Under the pieces are notes generated by a model. That model was not told the origin of the DNA, did not search any database, and saw only the letters and a list, made by a program, of their open reading frames with translations. Of a stretch of 64,000 bases of DNA, positions 11,776 to 24,339 are shown one piece after another. Position numbers and translations under genes: made by a program. Position 1 is the first letter of the stretch, and every line of letters begins with the position of its first letter. Location: assembly GCA_003024785.1 (NCBI GenBank), contig PUQB01000464.1, forward strand, positions 26,001 through 90,000. The letters run 5' to 3'. This stretch comes from Selaginella tamariscina. Taxonomy: Eukaryota > Streptophyta > Lycopodiopsida > Selaginellales > Selaginellaceae.

Positions 11776-13040
11776 AATTAGATACTATATATTTGCTTGT
11801 CCAGTGGAGTGGATAGTCCATTCGTTATATAATATTGTTATTCCTTTTTTATTTATTATACTATATACTATATACTATATAATACTATATATTTATATTA
11901 TGCAAGCTAATGTGTACACACAAATTCTAGAAGCTCATTTTAAAATTATGAAAAAAACTTAATATTTCACCAAATTAAGGAGTAGTGTTTAGTGAGGATA
12001 TTAAATGTTAACCCGCGGTTGGACTCTCGTTAAGTTGCACATTACAATAAATTTAATTGGCATATTTATCTAAAATAAACATAAAATATTACTTTATTTT
12101 ACTTTAATTTTGTTTTAGCCTTTACACATAACATACATTGTGTGTGTGTATTTTTACTTCTTGTAGTGGTTCCTATGGAGCATAAGACACCAAATACAAA
12201 ATTTCATATAAAACATTATTAAAACCTGCAACTTTATTTAAGTCTATTCATATAACATGATATAAATATAAATAAACACGCTTTGAGTTTTCAGTAATAT
12301 TATTAATAATAATGAGGAATTTTAAATTTTATATAATGAACATTTTTATAGGTTAAAGAAATTATGGTGCAAACTTCATACATGATAATACTTTAGTTTT
12401 TTAAGGTGTTATTATATGCTGATGTATCTATTTATCAATTTAGATATGTTACATGTAAGAAAACATATTAATTTATTTCGATTGTACGATTGTTTTATAT
12501 ATACAATCTCAAACAATTGAATTTTAAATGTTACACTATATTACATATATATTACATTGACATACTATAAATTACACATTTTAACTTATTAAAATCAGAT
12601 TGTTATTTTATTTTAAATTAAATTTATAAATTTAAATTTTATTATTTTAATTTTAATTTTAAAATGGCAAAGTTATGTATACAGTTGTACATGTATACAC
12701 ATGCAAAATTGTTACTTAGGCAATGACATTGTAAACACACAGTGTCACGTGGCAAAAAAAAAGGTCGACAGCTAACTTTCTCACGATTCTTCCATCCCGT
12801 GGGTCACATATGTAAAACTTATTTTAATATTATATAAAGAATATATTAAAATTATATACTTTGTATATAATGTAATCACCGTCAGTACGTCGGAAGATGT
12901 GGTCAATAACGAGAAGGATTGCACTGAGTAAAACTTTTAACTATTTTAACATTATATAAAGAATATACTAAAATTATATATTTTGTATATTAAAGATGTG
13001 GTTAATAAGAGAATTGTAACTGAAGTGGATATGATTAGAA
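11776..13040. other. AT-rich intergenic region
   Basis: No gene recognised. The motif acattatataaagaatata with aaaattatatat recurs here (near 12820 and 12945) and again near 17145, 20870 and 50400, so it is a short dispersed repeat. Confidence 0.5.
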
Positions 13041-13055
13041 TTGTATTAAGTCTAT

Positions 13056-13160
13056 TCAGTGAAATATGCCGTAGTCGAAAAATGTTACAGAAATGTTTAA
13101 TTATTAATTTAATTTAATTATTAATCCGTAACATTTTTTGACTACAATGTATTTCACTGA
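13056..13160. repeat. Foldback (hairpin) with 33-bp arms
   Basis: Left arm 13056-13088 and right arm 13128-13160 are reverse complements at 28 of 33 positions (TCAGTGAAATA, GTAGTC and AAAAATGTTAC match). The AT-rich loop is itself near-palindromic. It could be a foldback MITE or a small-RNA precursor. No target duplication is obvious. Confidence 0.75.
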
Positions 13161-13556
13161 GTTTAATAGGCGATTGATAATGAGATTATAACTTTGATAT
13201 TAAACTTATGATTTTATTATGCTATTATATTAATATAGTAATTTTAATTATGAAGATCTTTTTATTCAGCAAATTAAGTTAAATGTAACTGAAAAACTTA
13301 TTGTAAGGTGCTTTCACCCATTTATGTTTATGTAATTTCTTTACACAGAGACACACACATGTATAAAGATATAATTATGCAGAAGAAGAATACCCCTAAG
13401 TGTGAATAAAGATAGATTTATCATGATCTTTAAAAAGAATAGAACAACTCTTTTTATAGCCATCAGTTTATTGTCAAAAGTTAATTCAAATGCTTTTTCG
13501 ATGTAAGAAAAAATAAAACTTCAATATTGCATTAATTAGTTAGAATTAAAAAATCA

Positions 13557-14795
13557 TCAAGGCACTAGAGGAAGGACGGGCACGGCACATCTTGGAACAA
13601 ATGTTGTAGGAGGATCCATGTGTCGAGAGAGCACAATGGCATTTGCGGTCAACCTGTAAAAGTTCTGTGTGTAATGAATACCGTCCCAGCTTATGTACTT
13701 GTCAGGGTTGCTGCAGGGTGTCGCAGTTGGATCGCATCCACACAAGTACTGTCCTCCCCGACAGTTATATGGGCCGCCACCCTGGCCGCAGCATGGTTGA
13801 TCAAAGTGGTCAAACCCAAAGAAGTCTGCATGCTTCAAGATGTCCACGTTAGCAGCGTACCAATCAAAGTACATCAAGTTGCATCCGTGTACGTCTTCCT
13901 CAGATCGTCCATCATCTCCTTGAGCTTAGCGTTGTATGCCTGTGCCATTTGGTTAACCTCCAGGATGCACCCATACTCGTCCCTGTGGACAGCGGTGACA
14001 TTCTCAAAGTTCTTCAGGTACAGAGGGGAGCAGCCAGCCATGGGCATGTTCAACAAGAGGAAGTTCCTGGCACCATTCTGATACAGCATCGAGATACCGT
14101 CGATCGTACCTTGGATGACTTGAGGGACAGTCTTCTGGACAACTCCCTGTGGACCCAACGGTAGTATCTCGTAGTTTAGGTCGTCACCGCCTATCTCGAT
14201 GAAGTAGAGTGCATTGGAGTACCATGCATCGGTAAGACTCTTGGGGTATGCCTCCTCCACTTGCTTCTTGCGAGAGAGGAAGTCCTGGATTTGGTTGGGG
14301 AATATGTGTGGGGTGGCAAACACACCTTGTTGGGGCAACACCGTCGCACCTAGGAACATACCAAATAAATATTTAAATTAAGAATAAATAAAGAGATAGA
14401 ACGTACCTGCGTATCCAAAGTTGAGGCCTCGGAATGTGGAATCGTTGTAAAGAAGGCTTGGATCCACAAGTTCAGAGATGTGCAAGTACTCAGCAAGCCA
14501 ATCAACAATGATTTTCCCATCACAATACCTACAAATATGTATTAACACGTAATACCATGTTATAACATGCATTAATGTACCTGCCAGTTGGACCTTGAGC
14601 AAGGGACATTCCATAAGGACGCTCAGAAGCAACACAACCAGGACGGTTCATTGCCAACGCTTCAAAGCAGAGATTCCCAGAATCTGTGAGCGAATCTGCG
14701 AAGCTGAAGATTGCAGTTGGACAGAGTGTAGAAGTGTTGAATGCTTGAACTAAGCCAAGCATGGCTAACACAGCAATGCACACCTTCATCACCAT
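13557..14795 (-). CDS. GDSL esterase/lipase, ENOD8-like, copy A (one frameshift)
   Basis: Three exons: 14581-14795, 14407-14528 and 13557-14349, all with GT-AG borders. A signal peptide is evident (MVMKVCIAVLAMLGLVQA), so the protein is probably secreted to the wall or apoplast. Block I is FSFADSLTDSGN; the usual GDSL Gly is Ala here, and the nucleophile Ser is present. GRYCDGKIIVDWLAEYL and FRGLNFGYAGAT are typical of the ENOD8/fucosidase-like clade. Block III is GGDDLNYE, where the oxyanion Asn is replaced by Asp. Block V, SWDGIHYT, supplies the Asp and His. Cys-rich segment: CCGQGGGPYNCRGGQYLCGC. Total about 375 residues, normal for the family. A one-base loss near 13879 (TDAN/LMYFDW, AAAC to AAC) breaks the reading frame. 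The last codons also differ from copy C (PVLPLVP against PVLPIN). Confidence 0.85.
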
Positions 14796-14843
14796 TTTGA
14801 TTAACTAGCTAAGACAAGTGTATAGAACATGTTAGACAGGCGG

Positions 14844-14851
14844 TATTTATA
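14844..14851 (-). promoter_or_regulatory. TATA box of GDSL copy A
   Basis: TATAAATA on the minus strand, about 50 bp upstream of the ATG at 14795, followed by ccgcctgtctaacatg. The position and sequence are identical in all three GDSL copies. Confidence 0.7.
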
Positions 14852-15213
14852 TCAAAGTAATGCCACCAGGATTAACTTAGATGTAATAATTCTGTCTTCT
14901 AAAGTCAAATTTAGAGCTGGTTTAAGGCTTCTAAAACGCTAATTTAATATATACATATTTTGTCATAATGGAATGTAGAGAATTTTCACCTCCTCTTCAC
15001 CTTTCGCTGTTGCTTCTTTTCCAGGAGCGTCCTCATTAAACCGCTATAAGAAATCTTAATTATCAAATAATGCATAACTGACACATCATCGTATTTTTAA
15101 TGTCAGATTTTTTTTAACATTTACTAATTAATTAAGCTTTAAATAATTATGTATAGAAAAATATTGGAAGTTTGGAAATACACAAAATGTTAGATCATGG
15201 ATTTAATGCCCTC

Positions 15214-15983
15214 TATTAGGGGGGCCAATCTTAAACTTTTTAAGGTGGATTTGGTGAAATCAGCCGTGGCCAAATGAGTTAAGTTTTTTATATCAAATCC
15301 ACCAAATTTGGTGGATTTCAAAATCTGCACCTCCGGAGGTGCATTTTTTCAAATCCACCAAAACGTATAAGTGAAATCTGCCAAAATGTATAAGTGAAAT
15401 CTGCCATCTGCCTCGTTGCCCACGTTGTCCTCTAGTACATCCTCTTCACCAAATGCATCTTACAAGGCTTCCGTGGTAGCTGGCATGTTGATAGGGCCAG
15501 GGGCGCGGGATGGGACGGAGGCAGCCAGTGCAACAAGCGGGGTAGTGAGAGCCTCATCCATCTTGGTTCCCAGTTGGGAGGCAGCAGGCTGATTGGACAT
15601 AGGACTCTCCTACCAAAAAAATTAGGGACAACCATGGCATCCAGTGGAACGGTGGAAACAAAGATTCAAACACGAGCATCAAATATAGAGGACAGTGCCA
15701 ATCAGATGTGAGTGTTGTCTCTTAAATCAGCCAAATCTGTCTCAACTGGGAGACTCATGGGCTGAGCTTTTTGAGGAGGAAACCCCGGAAATCATCTAGT
15801 GTTGTTTCTCAAATCAGCCAAATGTGTCTCTAAAATCTGCTAATTTTCCCCATAAAAAAATAGGGTACCTGAGAGACGGCGGGGCTGATTTCACTCCCAA
15901 CCCTCAACTGATATCCACCTTAACCTTATACTTAAAAAGGCAGATTTCATTTTGTACATTTTTTAAGATTGACCCCCCTATTA
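15214..15983. mobile_element. 760-bp non-autonomous DNA transposon with terminal inverted repeats
   Basis: It begins GGGGGGCCAATCTTAAA at 15219 and ends TTTAAGATTGACCCCCC at 15978, giving 16/17-matched terminal inverted repeats. It is flanked by TATTA at 15214-15218 and again at 15979-15983, a 5-bp direct duplication. The interior contains nested palindromes (aaatccaccaaatttggtggattt; tgcacctccggaggtgca) and repeats of gtataagtgaaatctgcca. There is no credible transposase reading frame. The superfamily is unclear because a 5-bp duplication does not fit hAT (8), Mutator (9) or PIF/Harbinger (3). Confidence 0.8.
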
Positions 15984-18900
15984 ATGTAATCACTTAAAGC
16001 TGATCACTATTGTTCTAAGAAAGTATATTATCAAACTATTGGCATATTCAATTTTCTAATTTATTATGAATTATGAACGATTTAGATATGCCACACGTAA
16101 AAAGCGATTGTGACAATGGAGAAAAAATATACAATTTTAAATTTAGTTTTTAAATTATATGTTATATAGCTACATTTCAAAAATAATATTAAATGCATTT
16201 TCTAATTTTACTAGTTTTAAAATTAAGCTTATAAATTATAAATTTAAATATTTACGTTTAATATTAAAATCAATAATAACATTTTCATGTTCAAATATAA
16301 ATTTCATTATTAAATAATATTAAACTAAAATATATTCAAATTAGTAAACTTAACAATAATATGTTGTAATGAATTCACTATGTTGTTACCAATGTCTTAT
16401 AATATTGTGATGAATTCAATAATGTTGCTTTAAACTAATTCGCTATTGTCTTAAAATTCCTTAAGAATATATAAATATTTATTGTTAAATTTTATAAATA
16501 GATTATTCTATATTCAAGGAAAGCAATTTAAAATTCAACTTGAGAGTTTTCAATGATGTGAATATAATCACATTATAATCAACATCACAACATATTCATA
16601 TTTTATAACCTTATAATCTTCAATTTATCTTAAACATTGATCAACATTATGGAAGTTGGTATCACATAGTCAAATAAATTATGAAGTGGGATATAATACT
16701 TTTTATAATAACTAATCCATTTTTTTCTAAAGTTTAGGGATACTACTCTAATAAGCACAATATTAAAATATTACATCATTATTGTATTTCTTTCTTTTAT
16801 TATGATATATATTATGCTATACTATAAGATCTTACTTCTCATTTATAAGATTTTATACCTCTTATATTGTGCAAGCTCAAAAGTATTTCAAAAGCTCATT
16901 TGAAAATTATAAATAAAACCATCTCGCAAAAATGTAACAAAGTTACTCAGAGGAAATATTTAATGTTCTTAGAAATAACTTAGCAATAATTATTTAAGCC
17001 TTATTGAATTGTAAATTGTAATATGTCTAAAACAGATAATAAAAATATATTTTACTTTTACTTTAGTTTTACACATAACATATAACTTTTAGTTTACTTT
17101 ACACATAACAAATAATTATCCATTTTTTTATTTATTTAGATATTCTAACATTATATAAAAACATATTAAAATTTTATATTTTGTATAATATTATAATGCA
17201 GTCATATATTGAAAAGGTGACCCATAACAATAAGTGCAACTTCGCTATTGAATTTATGTATAACTTAGATATTCTATTAAGATGACATGTAACAGAGGAA
17301 GAAACTTATCTAAATAAGTCACTTGTTTGAAATACCAAATTAATTTTAAGACATATATGTAAATTTGAATTATATAATGATTTGAATGGTGACATTTTAA
17401 TGTTTGACATTTAATAAATGTTGAAATGTTATGTTATATGTAAACTTCAAATATCATAAATTTTAATCTTAATTAGTGATTTGAATTGTGACATCTTAAT
17501 AGAATTTTGAACATTAATATTATATACAAACTTTGAATATCAAATTTTTTAATCTAAAGCATTATGAATCTAATTGATTTACATAAAAATTAAATATTTA
17601 AAACCATAATGTAGTTAACATTTATATAGATAATTTAACATTTAATATTTTTCTTGTAATATCTTTATTCATTGAACTAATGTACGAACTCATGACCAAT
17701 TGACAAGTGACATTTAGAGACCCTTCATAAATATAAACATGTGCATCAAGATTTTCAAATTAAAAATACTACATCATTTTTACAAGCCAATGTGCTAATA
17801 AAGAATGCTTGATATAATTTATAAAATACTTTAAAAAAAAATTCTCTTACGTCTTTGTCCAATTATAAGGCACAAAACTTCTATACCTTGGTCATGAACA
17901 TGTCCCCATAATAAATTTGCAAATTCCAATAAACCCGTCTCTCCCGCTTGCAAGTTTCTAAGTCAAACCAATAAGTAAATCAAAAATTCTCATATTTAAT
18001 GATTTATAATTAAACAAGTTAACAAACTAGCCTATGTCACCTTATGTATAAATCAATAAATTCCTTAAAAATTTCATGTTTGATAATTAAACCATGTGAT
18101 GTAGCATTTATCAACACATTTAACTTTAGTTATCTTAATAAACTTTAACCCATGTGTGAAAGTTTCAAAGGTTGCAGCACATTAATATGATAAAATCTTT
18201 GTCTTGCTTTAAATATAAATGTTTTAAATCATTTTCAAAATTTGTTCTAACAAAATACCTACATCAAATATATCACAAAAATATTTAGAATAAATTCACT
18301 AATGTACCTTATCAATCTAGTTATAATTTATTAATTTCTATTGAAATTCGTCTTAAAATTATTTATTTAAAATATTCAATAGTTCCAAAACAATAAATAG
18401 ATGTATAATAAATTGTTCCTAAATAAAACAATGTTGTATGTACTTAAACATACCTTATAAATTATAAACACTAAGTACCATGTTAGATGTTAAAGTTTCA
18501 TATATTGAGTAATGAAGTAAATTTTATTAATATTCTTATCACCTCTCCTTGAGAAAACCATTTAAAAAAAAACCATTTGATACTGTAAATTTACTATACA
18601 TTTAATTTTTGTAACTCAAATTAATTTAATAACTTTTTAAGTTCATGTTGACTTTTCAAACTAGTTATAGATTTTATTTGCAATTTGATTTGTGTAACTC
18701 AGTTTTGCAAATCAAATAACAACATCTTTAATAGCCAATCTTTTTTATAATGAGTTACAAAATGAATATTAAACAAATATATTTTTTCTTATGGACATAT
18801 GCATTCTTTTTGAAATTAATGAAACCTCTTGAAATATATTTTAGATAACATTTTAATTAATAAAATATAAAATACAATATACCAAATAAGGAAATAATTA

Positions 18901-21340
18901 TATAAGAAGTAAGAACTTGTTTGTTATATGGGTTTCCCTTCCTTTTAACCAAATTTAATAATAAAGAATGACTCTTATAATTTAAGAATAAATGTCTTCA
19001 ATTTTACATGTTTGTTTTCATATGAAAATGAATTTTGTTTTATAAAATATTTTAAGTTTATTTATGAAAGATGATTTTAATTTAAATTGATATGGAACAT
19101 GTGTATTTCATAAATACAATTGCTTGTAAATAAGACTAACTAATTTTGTAGAAAACTCACATCTATATAGATGTGTGAATGTTAATACATATATAACTCA
19201 CATATATTTTAAATTTAAAAAGGATCTTTCTTCATAAGTAAAAAGGACAATATAATGTTTAAAGTAAATACAATTTTTTTTTTTTTTAAAAAAAAGAACA
19301 ATTTTTAAAACAAAATGAACAAAATTGTATGTTTTTCAAAAACTAACAATGCACTTTGGCATATATTATAATTTCAAAACACTTTTATTTTTTCATATAA
19401 GTTTGCTAGTCTTATGAAATGAATTCAAGAAAGTAACTTAAATAAGAACACTTTGACATATATTATGACTTTAAAACACTTCTATTTTTCATATAAATAA
19501 ATTTATTAGATTTATGAAACAAATTTAGGAAACTAAATTAAATAAGAACACCTTAAAGTAAATAAAATGTTTTCATTACAAAAATTAAACAGTCGAGATT
19601 AACAAAAGCAAGCACTACATAAAATGTCTTTTATTATGAAAACTAAACTGTTAAAACTAGCGAGAGGAATCTTGCTTTTTTAATAGCATTTTTATATGAA
19701 AAATTATGTTAAAAGTAATATAACTTTTAAAATGGGCATGTTGTGCCACATGTATAATATGATTTTCTTAAATATGGTTTTTGCAAATCGTTTATGTTGT
19801 AACTATAATTAACTTTGCAAGATCCAAATTTAATTTTTTCTATTAATCTTTTTATTACGCCAAGAGCCTACTTTGACTTTATTAATAATAACTAGTTGTA
19901 ATCAAACATATTTTAAAAAAGAACTATTAAGTACTTATTTAAAATGTGTTGTATGAGTAAAAATGACTAGCCTTTTTAGTAAACATGATTTTTCTATCAA
20001 CAAACTCTTTCCCTCTCATAAGATTATCCTAAGATCCATAGTTGCTAACTTAAGGAATTCTGTCTTTATGAATCTTAAAAAGAAATTTTTTGATAATCAT
20101 TAAAGAGGCAAATTATTTTATAAGCATAAATAATAATCTTTTATTTATATTTTACAATACTATCTCATCATCAAATTATTTTAAATTATCAACTTCTCTT
20201 ATATCACTTTGCTTACAAGGTGGATATACGGCTTTTCTGTCTTGTATCCTGGGAGGTTATTCATGTATTTACTTAATATATGTTCTTGCAAAGATGTTCT
20301 TTGCCATTGTAACTACACAAAATTTGCATTTAAATCAAAAGTAACTCACATATAAACATTTCTCTAATATTGATGGTATTTTTTATTGCTCTTCTTTCTA
20401 CCTTCTTCATTTATTACATCATCTATCCCAAAGCGAGTAGCTATGGATGAACTCCAGATTGCTTAACCTCATGTTTTGTGTAAGGTAGTCCTTTTCCCTC
20501 CCTTGAATAATGTTAATAAGGTTGGTGGAGAAGCTCCATTGAGAAAGGCTGCACTCATTTATACATTGTTTAATGTATGCACCTATTAAAGGTAATTTAG
20601 CTTGATTTACCTTTTCAATTGAAATATGTTCCCATTCAAATGTAGTGTTGAAACATATCATTATTCACATATATGTTTCTACAAGATTAATTCACATATG
20701 TCTCGTCTCATATTCAAAATATTTAATAAATAATAAAGGTCAAATTACTTAAAAATAAATTTAGTGCAATTGAAAGGACTTCATATATAAAAAAGATTTA
20801 AATCAATTCAATAACATCAAATATATACACATACGTTAATTTTGTAAAACTTTTAAAAATTCTAACATTATATAAAGAATATACTAGAATTATATATTGT
20901 AAGACAGAAAGAACCTAATTTAAATAAGTCATTTAATACTTGAGTCAAACTAAGTTTAAACGCATGTTCGAAATTGAATCATAAGATGATTTGTACATCC
21001 CAATAGAATTTTGAATGTTAATGTTATATGCAAACTCCAATATATAATAAATTTTAATCCTACTGGCATGTATATAAAGATAAAGATAATTTGACTTGGT
21101 TTACCTTTAATTGAGATATTCTTCCATTAAAGTGGAAAAGATTAACTTAATAATATGATGGTTATTTTTTTAGAGCTTTCCAATATGTATTTTGTAAATC
21201 TTTGTTCACACACACGGTTTCTACAAAAGTAATTTGCATATGTATCATTGTTGCATATTAAAAATATTTCAATTTTTAGAGTTTTCGAACCCATATTACT
21301 ATGTTTTACTAAGGTTTTTGTAAACAAAATTTGCAATTTA
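15984..21340. other. Long AT-rich region without recognisable genes
   Basis: About 5.3 kb with very low GC and only short chance open frames. Diverged dispersed repeats are visible: 17140-17480 and 20858-21060 share acattatataaag..., aaataagtcattt... and tagaattttgaa. A poly(T)/poly(A) tract lies near 19270-19295. Confidence 0.55.
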
Positions 21341-21344
21341 AAAG

Positions 21345-22188
21345 GAATTAAAGAAAAAAAAAGAATTTTGTATATTTAAGCAACATGCATTAAACACTAT
21401 CATATATATACATAAATCTGGTAGAACTTAAAGACACGCGCCATGGTTAGAGGTACATCAACCCTAAAATCACTAATTATCTCGAATGAAGTTTGACTTT
21501 GGTATAACATATGTTAAAGATGGAAAAGTTAAAATCATTCATTATTACAATTATTACTTAAGTCCTAAACCCTAATATGAAACTCAAACAAATTGAAAAA
21601 TCTGAATCTAACGTATATTTTATAAGGTTATTCATATCATATTATATGAGTAGAATAAAATAAAGGTATAGGTTTTAATAAATTTTTATATGAAAATTTA
21701 AAGTTCTTAATAATTAAGATCTACATGTAAATCTTAAATAAAGAGATTTACTTAATATGTAAAACTGAAGTTGGAAGCTTGTTATATATTATGTATAAAC
21801 TAAAGTAAAAGTAAAGTATATTTTTATTGTTTGTTGTAGACAAATATGTTAATTATACTTATTATAATTTATCAAGTATACTTTTATGTTCCAAGTACAA
21901 TTTAACCTTTAATGTACTCGCCAGATTTTCGATATTAAATTTTCTATACGAGTTTTGATGATGAGGAACCTCCTGGGAGTAAAGGGAAACGGTGGTTTAC
22001 ATTTTGATAAGCATGTATCTAATTGAAAATGATTTAAATTAGCGTCTTAGAAGCCTTAAACCAGCTCTAAATTTGACTTTATAGAAGACAGAATTATTAC
22101 ATATAAAGTTAATCCTGGTGGCATTACTTTGATATAAATACCGCCTGTCTAACATGTTCTATACACTTGTCTTAGCTAGTTAATCAAG
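21345..22188 (+). repeat. Upstream arm of the GDSL segmental duplication (copy B)
   Basis: Matches 50310-51220 upstream of GDSL copy C with small indels. Shared landmarks: caacatgcattaaacacta, gtagacaaatatgttaatta, and ggagtaaagg before the promoter. The duplicated unit therefore carries about 0.85 kb of 5' flank as well as the gene. Confidence 0.8.
22133..22140 (+). promoter_or_regulatory. TATA box of GDSL copy B
   Basis: TATAAATA 49 bp before the ATG at 22189, in the same context as in copies A and C. Confidence 0.7.
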
Positions 22189-23353
22189 ATGGTGATGAAG
22201 GTCTGCATTGCTATGTTAGCCATGCTTGGCTTAGTTCAAGCATTCAACACTTCTACACTCTGTCCAACTGCAATCTTCAGCTTCGCAGATTCGCTCACAG
22301 ATTCTGGGAATCTCTGCTTTGAAGCGTTGGCAATGAACCGTCCTGGTTGTGTTGCTTCTGAGCGTCCTTATGGAATGTCCCTTGCTCAAGGTCCAACTGG
22401 CAGGTACATTAATGCATGTTATAACATGGTATTACGTGTTAAACTAAAACTATACGTATTTGTAGGTATTGTGATGGGAAAATCATTGTTGATTGGCTTG
22501 CTGAGTACTTGCACACTCTGAACTTGTGGATCCAAGCCTTCTTTACAACGATTCCACATTCCGAGGCCTCAACTTTGGATACGCAGGTATGTTCTATCTC
22601 TTTATTTATTACACACACATTCTTAATTTAAATATTTATTTGGTATGTTCCTAGGTGCCACGGTGTTGCCCCAACAAGGTGTGTTTGCCACCCCACATAT
22701 TCCCCAACCAAATCCAGGACTTCCTTTCTCGCAAGAAGCAAGTGGAGGAGGCATACCCCAAGAGTCTTACCGATGCATGGTACTCCAACGCACTCTACTT
22801 CATCGAGATAGGCGGTGACGACCTAAACTACGAGATACTACCGTTGGGTCCACAGGGAGTTGTCCAGAAGACTGTCCCTCAAGTCATCCAAGGTACGATC
22901 GACGGTATCTCGATGCTGTATCAGAATGGTGCCAGGAACTTCCTCTTGTTGAACATGCCCATGGCTGGCTGCTCCCCTCTGTACCTGAAGAACTTTGAGA
23001 ATGTCACCGCTGTCCACAGGGACGAGTATGGGTGCATCCTGGAGGTTAACCAAATGGCACAGGCATACAACGCTAAGCTCAAGGAGATGATGGACGATCT
23101 GAGGAAGACGTACACGGATGCAAACTTGATGTACTTTGATTGGTACGCTGCTAACGTGGACATCTTGAAGCATGCAGACTTCTTTGGGTTTGACCACTTT
23201 GATCAACCATGCTGCGGCCAGGGTGGCGGCCCATATAACTGTCGGGGAGGACAGTACTTGTGTGGATGCGATCCAACTGCGACACCCTGCAGCAACCCTG
23301 ACAAGTACATAAGCTGGGACGGTATTCATTACACACAGAACTTTACAGGTTGA
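22189..23353 (+). CDS. GDSL esterase/lipase, ENOD8-like, copy B (internally frame-swapped, C-terminally truncated)
   Basis: Exons 22189-22403, 22466-22586 and 22655-23353. Exon 2 lacks one base (CACACTCTG against CACATCTCTG in A and C, near 22515). Exon 3 lacks two (ccccacata against ccccacacata in A, near 22695). The two losses sum to three, so the reading frame is continuous from signal peptide to the end. The segment between them, about 38 codons, is read out of frame (LHTLNLWIQAFF... VPRCCPNKVCLPPH) and replaces the FRGLNFGYAGATVLPQQG block. A third loss near 23343 (TTT for TTTT) ends the protein at HYTQNFTG, removing about 28 C-terminal residues just after the catalytic His. Catalytic Ser, Asp and His are all retained. 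If real, the protein would be about 344 residues with an altered substrate-facing region. If these are assembly errors, it is an ordinary intact copy. Confidence 0.8.
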
Positions 23354-24150
23354 CCGCAAATGCCATTGTGCTCTCTCGACACATGGATCCTCCTACAACA
23401 TTTGTTCCAAGATGTGCCGTGCCCGTCCTTCCCTAAACTAGTGCCTTGATGATTTTTAATTCTAACTAATTCATTAATGCAATATTATAAAGTTTTTTTT
23501 TACGTAAGTTAATACTATCTCAAAGAATTTGAATTAGATTTTAACAATAAACTTCGAGCAATAATACGTGAACCGTTGTTCTATTCTGCTAAAGATCACT
23601 ATAAGTGATATACCTTCGTATATACTGCTTCTTTGTGATATACCTTTGTATGTTTGTGTGTCTCTGTGTAAAGAGATTACATAAACAAAATAGGTGAAAT
23701 CACTTTACAGTAAGGTTTTCCACGGAAGTGCATTCAGTTGAGATGGTATTATGCTCTTGAATATGATTCATTCTTCATGTATAACTTAGCATAAATTTAT
23801 TATCAAGTTATTCCGAAAGCATGTTCTTTATATTGAAGATTCAAATGTATATACGCACTATATTACACATACATTGGCTTCATGTTTATATGTATATACT
23901 GACACACGGGAACATGTACTCATACATAGATTACATACAGATGTTAACGAGAAAGGCACATACACAGCCACACACACTTAACACTGACGAGCATCTCATC
24001 AAAGTAGCGATACATAAATAGGTAAGGACTTCCAACTTCTCTTGTTTTAATTGTTCACCCATAGATAAAACTTTGTAATTTACATAAATAATCAGTTAGA
24101 TAAATTGATTTGTTTATTGTTTCCACGTAGTAGACGTGTGTGTGCGTGTG
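23354..24150. other. 3' flank of GDSL copy B and microsatellite-bearing DNA
   Basis: The first 300 bp is a diverged form of the 3' flank of copies A and C (gaacaacg/gttctattct, cacagagacacacaaac, cataaacaaaa). After that come short CA/TG and TA tracts. No gene seen. Confidence 0.5.
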
Positions 24151-24330
24151 TGTAATATAATATATACATACCAGGCTTATATATTGATATACCAAGACGT
24201 TGATATATAAGCAATGAAAACCTCATAAATTATTTCAATACATGCTGTGAACAATGTATGCAGGCTACCTTTGCATCCTGTTTGCAAACTATATTTATAT
24301 TTTCATTTACTGTGTGTGTGTTGAATAAAA
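24150..24330 (-). pseudogene. Possible RAD51D intron/exon fragment
   Basis: aaaacctcat, atgctgtgaacaatgt, cctttgca and catcctgttt occur in the same order as in RAD51D exon 6 (2700-2815: aaaacctcat, atgctgtgaagaatgt, cctttgca, catcctgttt), and TG/TA tracts flank both. About 60 bp of the exon is missing. A decayed duplicate is the simplest reading, but the match is short. Confidence 0.4.
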
Positions 24331-24339
24331 ACACATTAA

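Noticed and set aside
13620..14164. Long plus-strand open frames antisense to GDSL copy A (also antisense to B and C)
   Set aside because: These are shadows of the GC-balanced GDSL coding exons. Their translation is unlike any protein family I know.
15432..15635. Open frame inside the 760-bp TIR element
   Set aside because: Only 67 codons, Pro/Leu-rich, with no transposase motif. More likely a by-product of the GC-rich interior.
20090..20344. Open frame of 84 codons in AT-rich DNA
   Set aside because: Composition is typical of chance frames in AT-rich sequence. There are no motifs and no flanking exons.
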